Positions 8,214-16,547 are shown, numbered from the stretch's first letter. The stretch: 64,000 nt of DNA from Leptolyngbya subtilissima AS-A7 (GCF_039962255.1 NZ_JAMPKY010000004.1:186001-250000); one strand, 5' to 3'. Program-made: numbers and translations. The notes: a model not told the origin generated them from the letters alone.

Positions 8214-9851
8214 ATGTTAGAAAGCATGATTTGGATTTTGCTGATGGGTTTTTTCGTCGGGCAAATTGCTCGACGGCTAAAAATTCCTGCCCTGGTGGGC
8301 ATGGTGCTGGTAGGTATTTTGATTGGCCCCCAGGTGGGTAACGTAATTAGCCCAGGGGTGTTGGCAGTGGCAGATGGGCTGCGCACCATTGCCGTAATAG
8401 TGATTTTGATGAAAGCGGGTTTGGGCCTCGATCGCGAAAAGCTCACCCAGCAGGGGTCGGTGGCGCTGCGGCTGGGGGTTTTGCCCGCCGCCTGTGAGGC
8501 GATCGCCATTAGCTTCACCGCTGTGTGGCTATTTCAGTTTGATTTTGCTACCGGGCTACTGCTGGGCTGTGTGCTGGGGGCCGAGTCACCAGCGGTGATT
8601 GTGCCTGCAATGCTGCGTCTCAAGAGCCTGGGCTGGGGCGTTAAAAAAGGCATTCCCGACGCGATTTTGACGGGCAGCGCCCTCTCGGATGTGCTGCTGC
8701 TGCTGGTGTTTAGCCTGCTGCTGGCGTTTCTGACCCAGAATGCGATCGCGGTTACTCTACCCGGCGGTGTCACTCTGAGCCCGCTTCAGCTACTGCCGAT
8801 TCAAATTATTGCCCAGATTGCCTTGGGGGTATTGCTGGGGTGGCTGACCGCTCATTTGCTGGTGTCGCTGCTAGCTCGGCAAAAATGGACCCAAAATGCA
8901 GTGCAGGATGCTTTGGTGACAGCGAATTTCGCCCTGTTGCTGGTGGTGGTGGCAGAAGGTTTTCCGGTGTTTTCCGGCTATCTAGCGGTAATGACCGCCG
9001 GTTTTTTTCTAGTCGAGCTAGATGCTCCGCTAGCACGACGGTTGCGAGGCGGCTTTGACAGCTTGTGGACGATCGCCCAAATCATTCTGTTTGTGCTGCT
9101 GGGGGCGAGCATTGAGCTTAGCGTGCTGGGCGACACGCTGCTGGTCGGCCTGTTGGTGCTAGCTATTGGTACGCTAGTGGGGCGATCGCTGGGCTGGTAT
9201 CTGTCTACCCTAGGCAGCAACTGGGCCTGGAATGAACGGCTGTTTTTGCTGCCGGGCAATTCGGCCAAGGCGACGGTGCAGGCGGCGATCGGTGCAATTC
9301 CGTTGGCCCAGGGCATCGAGGGCGGCGAGATTATTTTGGCGCTGTCGGCCCTCTCAATTTTGGTGACGGCTCCGTTGGGGGCCTGGGCAATTCCCGTCTT
9401 TGCTCCCAAACTGCTAGAGCGCGGCGAGGTAGACCCGACGAAGGTAGCGGCGGCCCGCGAGATTACCCTGCTGGCAGCGGTGGATGCGTCGCCACTGGCA
9501 ACAGGGGTGCTAACCAAAGTTGCCGAACTCGCTCGCCGTAGCGATGCCGATGTGGTGGTGCTGCATGTGGTACGAGTTGACGATCTGGCGATAGTAGAGG
9601 AACTGCGCCAGCGGACGAAGCAGTGCTTAGCCGACATTCGCCATCGGTTTATTACCACTTCAGGCTCGGTGCCAGAGGAAATCGTGCGGGTTGCCCAAGA
9701 GTATGACGTGGCTGAGATTGTGATGGGCAAGCGCGGCGATCGCACCTTAGACAACGTGCTGGTGGGGTCGGTTTCTCAGACGGTGCTAGAAACCAGCCTG
9801 CTACCAGTTGTTGTGGTTGAAGATGCTGCCTTCATGCCAGAACAGCGCTGA
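8214..9851 (+). CDS. cation/proton antiporter (CPA2-type) with C-terminal universal stress (Usp) domain
   Basis: A 545-residue protein. Residues 1-about 400 contain roughly 12 hydrophobic helices of a sodium or potassium/proton exchanger (start MLESMIWILLMGFFVGQIAR, with KIPALVGMVLVGILIGP as the typical first re-entrant block). From about 415 a cytosolic UspA-like domain follows (ITLLAAVDASPLATGVL.., then GSVSQTVLETSLLPVVVVED). Family members exchange monovalent cations for protons across the plasma or thylakoid membrane for pH and salt homeostasis. The Usp domain is a likely nucleotide-sensing regulator. The ion cannot be told from sequence. It is a single-gene unit. Confidence 0.88.
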   Translation: MLESMIWILLMGFFVGQIARRLKIPALVGMVLVGILIGPQVGNVISPGVLAVADGLRTIAVIVILMKAGLGLDREKLTQQGSVALRLGVLPAACEAIAISFTAVWLFQFDFATGLLLGCVLGAESPAVIVPAMLRLKSLGWGVKKGIPDAILTGSALSDVLLLLVFSLLLAFLTQNAIAVTLPGGVTLSPLQLLPIQIIAQIALGVLLGWLTAHLLVSLLARQKWTQNAVQDALVTANFALLLVVVAEGFPVFSGYLAVMTAGFFLVELDAPLARRLRGGFDSLWTIAQIILFVLLGASIELSVLGDTLLVGLLVLAIGTLVGRSLGWYLSTLGSNWAWNERLFLLPGNSAKATVQAAIGAIPLAQGIEGGEIILALSALSILVTAPLGAWAIPVFAPKLLERGEVDPTKVAAAREITLLAAVDASPLATGVLTKVAELARRSDADVVVLHVVRVDDLAIVEELRQRTKQCLADIRHRFITTSGSVPEEIVRVAQEYDVAEIVMGKRGDRTLDNVLVGSVSQTVLETSLLPVVVVEDAAFMPEQR

Positions 9852-10309
9852 GTCAGGTAAAGAAGGCCTTTCCAGGTCAAAAAGTTACGCCAGATCCATC
9901 TTCAACTAGCCTCTAAACGTTCGGCGTTGGCAGTAGAGTTTTCCTTCAAATTGGGTTCACCCCATAGAAAGATAACCCTACCGATCTCGGTCGTTACAGT
10001 GGGGCCAGACTCTTAATCAAGGCGACATTTTGCCCCAGGCTTGCCCGTAAAGAGTCTACGCGTTCTGGTGTCAGAATGAGTTCTCCCTAAGTTACCTCTT
10101 TAAGCGAGAAGTCGTCCCTAAATTTCTTCCCCTTTTACTGGCAATTGCGAATTTTCGTGGAGTAAGGAGCAACGGGTTTCTACACTCGATTGCCTCTCAG
10201 GGTTAGCCCAGAACGGCGGCTAGCTGACTGGATAAAAATTTGGGTTCAGCGCAGGGTACACCGCCTTCGTAATCAATCAATTTGTAACTAATCAAAAGGA
10301 GCAGCATCC
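9852..10309. other. intergenic region upstream of the SDR gene
   Basis: This 458-base stretch has no convincing ORF, RNA or repeat. It ends in an excellent ribosome site (AAAAGGAGCAGC before the ATG at 10310). The unusual length suggests a regulated promoter for the stress-type SDR gene. Confidence 0.35.
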
Positions 10310-11170
10310 ATGACTATCACCCCCGATCAAATCCCCGCCCAGCACCAAGAGCGCACCCCTGCCCTAGAGTCAGAAATGGTGCCCCGGCCGCAGTATGACG
10401 ACCCCAACTACAAGGGCAGCGGTAAACTGCAAGACAAAGTTGCCCTAATCACGGGCGGCGACAGTGGTATTGGCCGTTCCGTAGCGGTTTATTACGCCAA
10501 AGAAGGGGCCGATGTCGCCATTGTCTATCTCGATGAGCACGACGACGCTAAAGAAACTCAGCAGGCCGTGCAAGACTACGGCCGCCGCTGTTTGCTGCTT
10601 CCGGGCGATATTCGCGGTGAAGATTTTTGTCGTGAAGCCGTGCAAAAAACGATTGAGGAGTTTGGCAAGCTTGATATTTTGGTCAACAATGCGGCGGTGC
10701 AGTACCAAGAGCCTAGCCTCGATGACATTGATGCGGCCCGACTAGGAGATGTTTTTGCCACCAACATCTTCTCGATGTTCTATTTTGCTAAAGCGGCCAC
10801 TCCTCACATGAAGCCGGGCAGCTCGATCATCAACACTACCTCGGTTAATGCCTACAAAGGCAACCCCAGCCTGCTGAGCTATTCCACCACCAAAGGGGCG
10901 ATTTTGGCCTTTACCCGCTCCCTGGCTACCCCCATGTTAGAAAAGGGCATTCGCGTCAACGGCGTCGCCCCCGGCCCGATCTGGACGCCGTTTATTCCCG
11001 ACGCCTTTTCGGACGATGATGTCGCCAACTTTGGCAAACAGGTACCGATGCAGCGGCCGGGGCAACCCAAGGAAGTCGCCCCTAGCTTTGTCTTTTTGGC
11101 CTCTGAAGATGCGTCCTACATGGCGGGTCAGGTGCTGCACCCCAACGGTGGCGTGGTTGTTAACGGCTAA
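10310..11170 (+). CDS. short-chain dehydrogenase/reductase, YghA / general-stress type
   Basis: A 286-residue classical SDR with a 40-residue N-terminal extension (PRPQYDDPNYKGSGKL) characteristic of the YghA/GSP39 group. Motifs are TGGDSGIG (48-55, NAD(P) binding), NNAA (126-129), and the catalytic Ser near 178 with Y191-x-x-x-K195 (YSTTK). The C-terminal SYMAGQVLHPNGG is typical. Homologues are general-stress aldehyde/alcohol reductases; the substrate is unknown. It has a strong ribosome site, stands alone, and is followed by a hairpin at 11204. Confidence 0.92.
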   Translation: MTITPDQIPAQHQERTPALESEMVPRPQYDDPNYKGSGKLQDKVALITGGDSGIGRSVAVYYAKEGADVAIVYLDEHDDAKETQQAVQDYGRRCLLLPGDIRGEDFCREAVQKTIEEFGKLDILVNNAAVQYQEPSLDDIDAARLGDVFATNIFSMFYFAKAATPHMKPGSSIINTTSVNAYKGNPSLLSYSTTKGAILAFTRSLATPMLEKGIRVNGVAPGPIWTPFIPDAFSDDDVANFGKQVPMQRPGQPKEVAPSFVFLASEDASYMAGQVLHPNGGVVVNG

Positions 11171-11203
11171 GGCAACGCCGGTGGCTGATCACATTTAAGC
11201 CCT

Positions 11204-11233
11204 AGGGAGAGGCTGCGATCGCGGCCTCTCCCT
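11204..11233 (+). terminator. terminator hairpin with HIP1 loop after the SDR gene
   Basis: AGGGAGAGGC (11204-11213) pairs with GCCTCTCCCT (11224-11233). The 10-base loop TGCGATCGCG is the self-complementary HIP1 octamer plus one base on each side. TTATAG follows, so a rho-independent terminator for the SDR gene is likely. Confidence 0.65.
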
Positions 11234-11426
11234 TTATAGTGGCTTGGTTAACCGCTAGTACTTGACCAGGCTCATTTTGACAGGCTTGGACTGCATAGGG
11301 TTCAGGGTTTATGTGTCAGGTTTAAGGCAGATCATAGACCTGAGACCTTGAACCTGAGACCCTCACTAACCTGTCACCTTGGGCTGGGCAGACTGCTGGG
11401 CTGGGCCAAAAATTGAGGCAAAAGCT

Positions 11427-12040
11427 ATGGCTAATATTCCCGTTGAACCGGGTATCGACAGTACGCTGGGGCTGCTGCGCGACGGCTACAAATTTATTGG
11501 CAACCGGTGCGATCGCATGGGGACCGATGTTTTTCAAACTCGGCTGCGGCTGCAAAAAACCATTTGCATGCGGGGTGCAGCGGCGGCCGAATTGTTCTAT
11601 GACAACAACAAATTTTTTCGGAAAAAGGCTGCCCCTCCGCGGGTCAAAAAGACCCTCCTGGGCGAAGGCGGTGTGCAGAGTTTAGACGGAGCCAGCCACC
11701 GCCAGCGCAAGCAAATTTTTATGGGGTTGATGACCCCTGAGCGACTACAGCAGCTCAGCGATCTCACTCTGCGCCACTGCCGGCAGTACGCCCAGTCGTG
11801 GCAGCAGCAGGATCAGGTCGTGCTGTTTGAGCAAATCAACGAAATTCTCTGTCGCGCCGTCTGCGCCTGGTCGGGGGTGCCCCTACCCGAAACTGACGTC
11901 TCTCGGCGCACCCTAGAGCTGGCTGCCATAATCGACGGTGTAGGTGGCCTGGGACTGAGATATTTGCGGGGTGTTCAAGCCCGCCAGCGGGTCGAAGCCT
12001 AGATTGCAGAGGTGATTGAGCAGGTGCGATCGCAGCCCGT
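11427..12040 (+). pseudogene. CYP152-type cytochrome P450 (fatty-acid peroxygenase), nonsense-mutated and 3'-deleted
   Basis: From the ATG at 11427 the translation follows the Bacillus P450-BSbeta (CYP152) pattern: GIDSTLGLLRDGYKFIGNR, FYDNNKFFRKKAAP, LDGASHRQRKQIFMGLMTP and ILCRAVCAWSGVPL. In-frame TAG at 12000-12002 stands where the family has Trp (EAW-I-E), consistent with TGG to TAG. Similarity resumes briefly after it (IAEVIEQVRS), then stops near 12030-12045, where an antisense acyl-CoA dehydrogenase fragment begins. The whole C-terminal half, including the haem-thiolate cysteine loop, is gone, so no active P450 can be made. Family members hydroxylate or decarboxylate fatty acids with hydrogen peroxide. 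Confidence 0.88.
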
Positions 12041-12617
12041 GCTCACCTCATCCATGGGCACAATGCACATTTGCCACGACCCATCGGGCAGCTTGCCATT
12101 CACAAAAGGGCGCTCCACATAGCCACCCCCCGAGCAAAACGTCTTGGCTCCCTCCATTCGGTAGCGGTTCGGGCCAACAGGCACCAGGTGCAGACCCTCG
12201 GAATCTTCCACATTCCAAACGCCAAACAGCTTGTGCTGATCTCGCGCCTCTTGGCCGTAGCGCTCAATTTGCTCCGCCGTGCCAAAGGTTTGAATCAGCT
12301 GTAGCGCATTCACATGCCCTTCGTACACCCGCCCGATCGCCAAATTGCCCCGGCCAATGTGTTTGGGCAGCCTTAGCAGATCGTGGATCGAAGCGGCCTC
12401 AATGCCAAGGCCGTAGCCGCCCAGGGTAACGCACAGCGGGGCAGCCAAAAACCCTGCCTTGGCTAACTGCTCAAACTCGTTCGCTGGAAATGCCCCCGGC
12501 TGGTCGACTGCCGCCGCCTGGGCTGCAAAGTCATCGGCCATCTGTACAGCCAATTGAAGTAGCTCTGCGATCGCAGGTTTAGGCGTTAGCGACAGGGTTA
12601 AAAGTTCAGCAGTGATA
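11999..12617 (-). pseudogene. acyl-CoA dehydrogenase N-terminal fragment
   Basis: This minus-strand frame encodes an acyl-CoA dehydrogenase-like N-terminus (DDFAAQAAAVDQPGAFP, GGYGLGIEAA, RVYEGHVNALQLIQTFG, EGAKTFCSGGG). It runs to about residue 190 of a family usually near 370-400 residues, then turns into antisense P450 sequence and stops at 11999. The flavin-contacting C-terminal helical domain is absent. A perfect Shine-Dalgarno (GGAGGT) lies 6 bases before an ATC codon at 12617, where an ATG would be expected. The only alternative starts are a TTG at 12664 or an internal GTG. I therefore read it as dead: start codon probably lost and 3' half deleted. Confidence 0.8.
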
Positions 12618-12877
12618 GGGACACCTCCTAGGAAAGGCACTGTAAGCAGCCACGACGCTGGCAATGCTCCTAAGAATGGCAGATGGCCTAACTTGTGCCC
12701 CTCTACCCTTTGATGTATTTGTAAAGATTAGTGTCTAAATCTTTCAAACGCCAACTTGAACTGACAAGAGGCCGTCAGAAAGCCGCCAATAGTGCGAGGA
12801 CAAGATAGCGAATTGCTTGCCATCAACTTTATAGAATAGGCTAATTGAACCTCCAAAAACTGATCAAACTGCGCAAC

Positions 12878-12918
12878 AAAGCACCTCGAACTCCTTCTTA
12901 AAGAGTTTGAGGTGCTTT
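12878..12918 (-). terminator. long stem-loop after the methyltransferase gene
   Basis: AAAGCACCTCGAACTC (12878-12893) pairs with GAGTTTGAGGTGCTTT (12903-12918), 16 bp with one wobble, loop of 9. It lies 25 bases past the stop of the minus-strand methyltransferase gene and is followed by TTGTTGCG, so it is a probable terminator for the two-gene operon. Confidence 0.65.
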
Positions 12919-12942
12919 AGGTGAGCTTGAATGCAGACAGCG

Positions 12943-13686
12943 CTACAGCGCGGTCATTACCTTCAAGAACTCCTCTGACAGGCACGAGGTCAATGCACTC
13001 TTCTGGCGGAAAAGTACCCCAGCTAAGAAGTAAATTCTTTCTGAGAAAAATGCCTGGCGGCGGCGCTGAAGCTCCGTAATAGTATTTCTGACCTTAGGCT
13101 CTGAGCTGTAGTAGCCAAACTTGAGGGGAGTGATCATAAAGTCGACCACATCATAACCAATTTGTTTAGCGTGGTTAATAGTGTCAACGGGGTTTGAGTA
13201 AGCTGAAATCATCAACATCACCTGCTCACAGCCAAGCGTCAAGAGCTGATTGGTAATACCCGCCCCATCGGCACCACCGTGCAGAGACGGCATATACAAA
13301 TTGTTGTCTGGAGCAGGCAAGTAAGGAGGATTCGCGATCAGATAGCGCGCTTTTTCTGGGGAGCTATTAAAGAAGCAGTTGTTATGAACTTGATAATAAG
13401 GTGTTAGACCATACTGCTCAATTCTAAGCTTCGCCAGCTTATAGGAGTCTGCGTTTAGCTCATATCCTTGAATCGTCCCATCAAAGGCACTTCTGAGCAG
13501 AGCTTGAATTACAGGGCTACCATCGCCGGAACCAAATTCAATGATGGTGTCCGCTGAAGTGCTTTGCGATAGCACCATCTTCTCTAGACACTGAGCATAA
13601 AATTGAGACTCTTCAGGGCAGAAAAATACCTGATTAGGAGACTTAACCTCGAGCGCAGCATCAGAGGCTAACACAGTTTTGTTCAT
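12943..13686 (-). CDS. SAM-dependent methyltransferase with NPPY motif
   Basis: A 247-residue class I methyltransferase. The SAM-binding motif I is IIEFGSGDGS (48-57), the acidic ribose contact is in GYELNAD (74-80), and NPPY is at 119-122 (LIANPPYLP). NPPY marks enzymes that methylate a planar nitrogen (HemK-type protein-glutamine or N6-adenine) and some small-molecule enzymes. There is no nucleic-acid or target-recognition domain, so a small molecule or protein target is more likely than DNA. It follows the diiron-enzyme gene by 40 bases on the same strand and ends at a terminator, so the two are almost certainly co-transcribed. The substrate is unknown. Confidence 0.85.
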   Translation of the reverse strand: MNKTVLASDAALEVKSPNQVFFCPEESQFYAQCLEKMVLSQSTSADTIIEFGSGDGSPVIQALLRSAFDGTIQGYELNADSYKLAKLRIEQYGLTPYYQVHNNCFFNSSPEKARYLIANPPYLPAPDNNLYMPSLHGGADGAGITNQLLTLGCEQVMLMISAYSNPVDTINHAKQIGYDVVDFMITPLKFGYYSSEPKVRNTITELQRRRQAFFSERIYFLAGVLFRQKSALTSCLSEEFLKVMTAL

Positions 13687-13726
13687 GGCAAGAAAAAAAT
13701 AAGTAGGTGAGGAGTGGATTGAAGCG

Positions 13727-14854
13727 TCAGGCTAGAGAAATCTTGGGCAAAGGAGCAGTTGCCTGTTTGATGCACTGAATAATCGCATCGCCAGCCCGGT
13801 CTCCAATGAATTTTTCCTGGGCATAACCCAGCAAAATTTCCCAGGCATTGTCGGCGTACTGCTCTGCTAGGGGGAGCGCTACATCTTGCAGCATCCACAG
13901 ACCATGACGCTCATCTTCGCGAATATGCAATTCCCAATATCCCGATGACTCTTCGCTGAGGTTCAGTCGCTGAGCCGCTATTAGGTAATCAGTGTAAATT
14001 GAGGGGCCAACAATCTCGAAGTAAGTAAGCCCGCCGTTATAACGCAGAAAATAGCGCTTGCATTCGGTCAGCAAAAAGTTGTGGTTAATGCTGGCTAGCA
14101 ACTGCCAAGGAGCGAGGTCAAAATACCCCTCCGCCTTAGTGTTTAGTTCCATTTCGGCCATCATTTTGGCAAAAAAGGTCGAGTGCTTTCGGGCTAGGCG
14201 ACCGTTGCCATACTCTTCCATCAAGACCCGGATCAGCATGGCCTGAACTTCGTTACTCGCCCCGCCTAAGATGCGAGACATGCGGCTAGCTTCCACTAAC
14301 CCATCTAGGGAAGCGATCGCCAACAGACGTCGATAACCCTCTCGATCTAGGTCTTCTCGCAAGAAGCGTCTGTTGTCGGTGACGGGTGGGTTTAAGTCTG
14401 CCTCATACGAATCCCGCAGGGTCTGCTCTACGTTCTGCTGTTGAAGAGATTTGACATCTATCTGCCCCAGTTCCCAGGCTTGCCATACTGACTCAATGCG
14501 ATCGCGCACCCATTGCAAATATAGAGAGCGCTCGTTTTTGTAGTGAGATAAATCGTCGTACCAAAAAAGATTGAGGCGATTAATTCGGTACAAAACGCGC
14601 TGTAAAAACAGATGAGCAGAGTCATCACCAGGTTCAGAAGGATCCCCATAGGCTAGGGGAAGCGCCGCCGAAATAGCAGCTTCTAGCTCTTGGGTACAGT
14701 TGGGAACTTGGGTGACCTGCTGATCAAGATTTTCCAGGTTTAGCAGCTTGATTAGCTGTTCTTCAGCGGCGACAAAGTTAAAATCTTTGACTGTTGAGGA
14801 GCCATGTACTTCGTTTTCTGTCCTCAAGTCGCGATTGTTTATAACGGAAAACAT
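13727..14854 (-). CDS. iron-containing redox enzyme, haem-oxygenase-like diiron oxidase (HDO) family
   Basis: A 375-residue all-helical protein with the signatures of the iron-containing redox enzyme family. It has E213/E214-Y-G-x-G with H224 (EEYGNGRLARKH) and H310-x-x-x-D314-x-x-H317 (HIREDERH), supplying carboxylate and histidine ligands for two irons; a further acid is near E280. Characterised HDO relatives cleave or hydroxylate amino- or fatty-acid substrates using oxygen. The approximately 150-residue N-terminal extension (HLFLQRVLYRINRLNLFW) is family-typical for the longer cyanobacterial forms. It is first in an operon with an NPPY methyltransferase. The reaction is not predictable from sequence; metabolite tailoring is an inference. 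Confidence 0.83.
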   Translation of the reverse strand: MFSVINNRDLRTENEVHGSSTVKDFNFVAAEEQLIKLLNLENLDQQVTQVPNCTQELEAAISAALPLAYGDPSEPGDDSAHLFLQRVLYRINRLNLFWYDDLSHYKNERSLYLQWVRDRIESVWQAWELGQIDVKSLQQQNVEQTLRDSYEADLNPPVTDNRRFLREDLDREGYRRLLAIASLDGLVEASRMSRILGGASNEVQAMLIRVLMEEYGNGRLARKHSTFFAKMMAEMELNTKAEGYFDLAPWQLLASINHNFLLTECKRYFLRYNGGLTYFEIVGPSIYTDYLIAAQRLNLSEESSGYWELHIREDERHGLWMLQDVALPLAEQYADNAWEILLGYAQEKFIGDRAGDAIIQCIKQATAPLPKISLA

Positions 14855-14982
14855 GGATCTCCTTAAGAATCTCTATCTTATACATAAACTTTAACGATCA
14901 AGTGAAAATAACTTATCCGTCTCTAGGCAGAATCTTGTTTTGTCTCTCCTCGACGCAGCGCAAAGGCGTTTTTTCAGCACAA

Positions 14983-15009
14983 AGTCTTTCCCTTTTTAAG
15001 GGAAAGACT
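14983..15009. repeat. perfect inverted repeat (12-bp stem, 3-nt loop)
   Basis: AGTCTTTCCCTT pairs with AAGGGAAAGACT around TTT. It lies about 130 bases upstream of the diiron-enzyme start on the minus strand. It could be an operator or attenuator for that operon or a back-up terminator; sequence alone does not decide. Confidence 0.55.
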
Positions 15010-15110
15010 ACTTGTTTTCTAAGTTATGGTTCTAGAGGTTGAGATATTTTCAATCTCTAAAGCTCAATCTAACCTAAAAGCATTTTTATGCATTCAATTT
15101 TTGCCGAAAA

Positions 15111-15151
15111 CGTTCTGCGATTTTTCATTATTGAAGAAAGATCGCAGAACG
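15111..15151 (-). terminator. terminator after the DUF3891 gene
   Basis: CGTTCTGCGAT (15111-15121) and ATCGCAGAACG (15141-15151) form an 11-bp stem, with an inner TTCA/TGAA stem. On the minus strand it is followed by TTTTCGGCAAAAATT. It lies 30 bases past the DUF3891 stop codon. Confidence 0.65.
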
Positions 15152-15181
15152 CTACGAAGCTATTTCAAGACCTTGCCTTTA

Positions 15182-15916
15182 TCAATCATCGGATTTTCTT
15201 AAAGTCCAGGCTAAGGTTTTGCGAGGAGCCTCCATCAAAGCTTTAGTTAATTCTTCATTAGATTTGAACTGAAGCTGTGATAGGTAGGAGGCATCAACCA
15301 TAACTGTAAACTTGTCGCAGGAAAATGGCCACGGCGTAACGCACAAATCGCCAGAATCTAGCTCATGAACGTTGTATTGCTTGCCATCAGGGCCCTTGGT
15401 GATCTCAAGCTGACGGCCGGCTGCAGGTATCTGGCGCTGAGACAAAATCAGCGACATGCGATCGCACCACCGCATGAAGGTATAAGCTTTTTCAGCATCT
15501 TCTTGAGTAACACCAAGTTCAGCCTGCCACTGGGCCTGACGCTGGCGCTGCTCCTTCAAAAAATTCGCCATTTCTGGGTCTTCTTCTCCCTTGGCCTGAT
15601 TTAAAAAACACAGGTGCATAGAGATCAGCATCGCTACCCAGCGGCCCTGGTACAGCGCTTCGTCAGCGTGCTGTTTGAGTTTGTCGATGGGCGATTCTTT
15701 GTCGAGGGTGAAGTCTAGCGGTGCTCCTGCTTCGGTTAGCTCATTGCCCTCCCACTCTTTTTCGAGGTGGTCGTGATGGGCGATCGCGGCAATAGTTTCG
15801 TAGAGTCGGTAGGTTTTTTTGCTAAAGTCCCAATAGCCGGCAATTTGAGCCGCTAAAAGTGCGTGAGCACGGTGGTAAATAATTTCCCAGCCATCAGTTT
15901 GAAGATTGACGATCAT
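15182..15916 (-). CDS. DUF3891 family protein
   Basis: A 244-residue soluble protein that fits DUF3891 along its length: MIVNLQTDGWEIIYHRAHALLAAQIAGYW at the N-terminus, then an AIAHHDH block (about 45-51) and MRWCDRMSLILSQ. The conserved HHDH and CD residues suggest a metal or HD-like active site, but the family has no characterised reaction. It is the first gene of a long run of stress-type genes, mostly on the minus strand. It stands alone with its own terminator. Confidence 0.85.
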   Translation of the reverse strand: MIVNLQTDGWEIIYHRAHALLAAQIAGYWDFSKKTYRLYETIAAIAHHDHLEKEWEGNELTEAGAPLDFTLDKESPIDKLKQHADEALYQGRWVAMLISMHLCFLNQAKGEEDPEMANFLKEQRQRQAQWQAELGVTQEDAEKAYTFMRWCDRMSLILSQRQIPAAGRQLEITKGPDGKQYNVHELDSGDLCVTPWPFSCDKFTVMVDASYLSQLQFKSNEELTKALMEAPRKTLAWTLRKSDD

Positions 15917-16013
15917 AGACCTTGGTTTCGAAAAATAAAGTGGGTATGGCTAGTGGCGGTGTGAGTGCTGACGCAAAAAATAGCTAGAGCTAAGGTTTAC
16001 CCATTCAGCAGAT

Positions 16014-16050
16014 ATCCAGACGGACCGTTGCAGGTTAACTCCGTCTGGAT
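16014..16050 (-). terminator. stem-loop after the lipoprotein gene
   Basis: ATCCAGACGGA (16014-16024) and TCCGTCTGGAT (16040-16050) pair perfectly around a 15-base loop, about 36 bases past the stop of the minus-strand lipoprotein gene. No strong U run is seen. Confidence 0.55.
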
Positions 16051-16085
16051 ACTGGTTTTAATGGCTTACTTTGCTAAAGCTAAAA

Positions 16086-16547
16086 CTAGCTGTTGGGCTG
16101 GGCTCCATTTACCACGCCTCGAGCGTTTTCAGCGGCATTGTCAGCGGCGCGCTGGGTCGACTTACCAATATTTTTGACGGCTTCCTTAGCTGACTGACCC
16201 ACGTCTTGGGCGGTTTCCTTAGCCGACTGACCGACGTCTTTGGCGGCGTCGCCGTACCGCTGAGGAATGGGCCTATCAATGTTTTCCTGAATCCGCTGCT
16301 CAGCCTGACGAATCATGCGATCGGCTTTGGCATCGGCCCCACTAGTATCCATGTCGGTATCTTTGTGGGGATACATGCCCTCGCTGTCGGCGGTGGCTGG
16401 GTTGTTGCCGCCAGAGCTGTTGCCGGTCGGCAAAGCGGCTTGGGCGGTGCCACAAGCGGTTGTTGTCAGCACGACTAGGCCGGCTAAAAAGACAACTATC
16501 CACTGTCGTAAGGCGTTAGGGTTGAAAATGCGTTTTAGGGTTTGCAT
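16086..16547 (-). CDS. small lipoprotein with LEA-like amphipathic repeats
   Basis: A 153-residue protein. Residues 15-31 form a lipoprotein signal (IVVFLAGLVVLTTTACG; the lipobox Cys is near 32), so it should be acylated and exported. The mature part is polar. From about residue 100 it carries near-repeats AAKDVGQSAKETAQDVGQSA and KEAVKNIGKSTQRAADNA, an 11-residue Ala/Lys/Asp periodicity like group-3 LEA and low-temperature-induced proteins. It resembles small cyanobacterial proteins of unknown function; membrane protection under stress is an inference from composition. Neighbours are hemerythrin and DUF3891 genes. Confidence 0.75.
   Translation of the reverse strand: MQTLKRIFNPNALRQWIVVFLAGLVVLTTTACGTAQAALPTGNSSGGNNPATADSEGMYPHKDTDMDTSGADAKADRMIRQAEQRIQENIDRPIPQRYGDAAKDVGQSAKETAQDVGQSAKEAVKNIGKSTQRAADNAAENARGVVNGAQPNS

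Larger units (their letters stand above)
14855..15181. other. intergenic region with two hairpins
   Basis: There is no ORF. It holds the promoter of the diiron-enzyme operon (on its left) and two hairpins: a 12-bp stem at 14983-15009 and an 11-bp stem at 15111-15151. The second ends the DUF3891 gene. The first may be a further terminator or an RNA element in the operon leader. Confidence 0.45.

Noticed and set aside
8978..9754. Minus-strand frame of 258 codons
   Set aside because: Antisense to the antiporter's coding frame; Ser/Arg/Thr-rich composition typical of a shadow.
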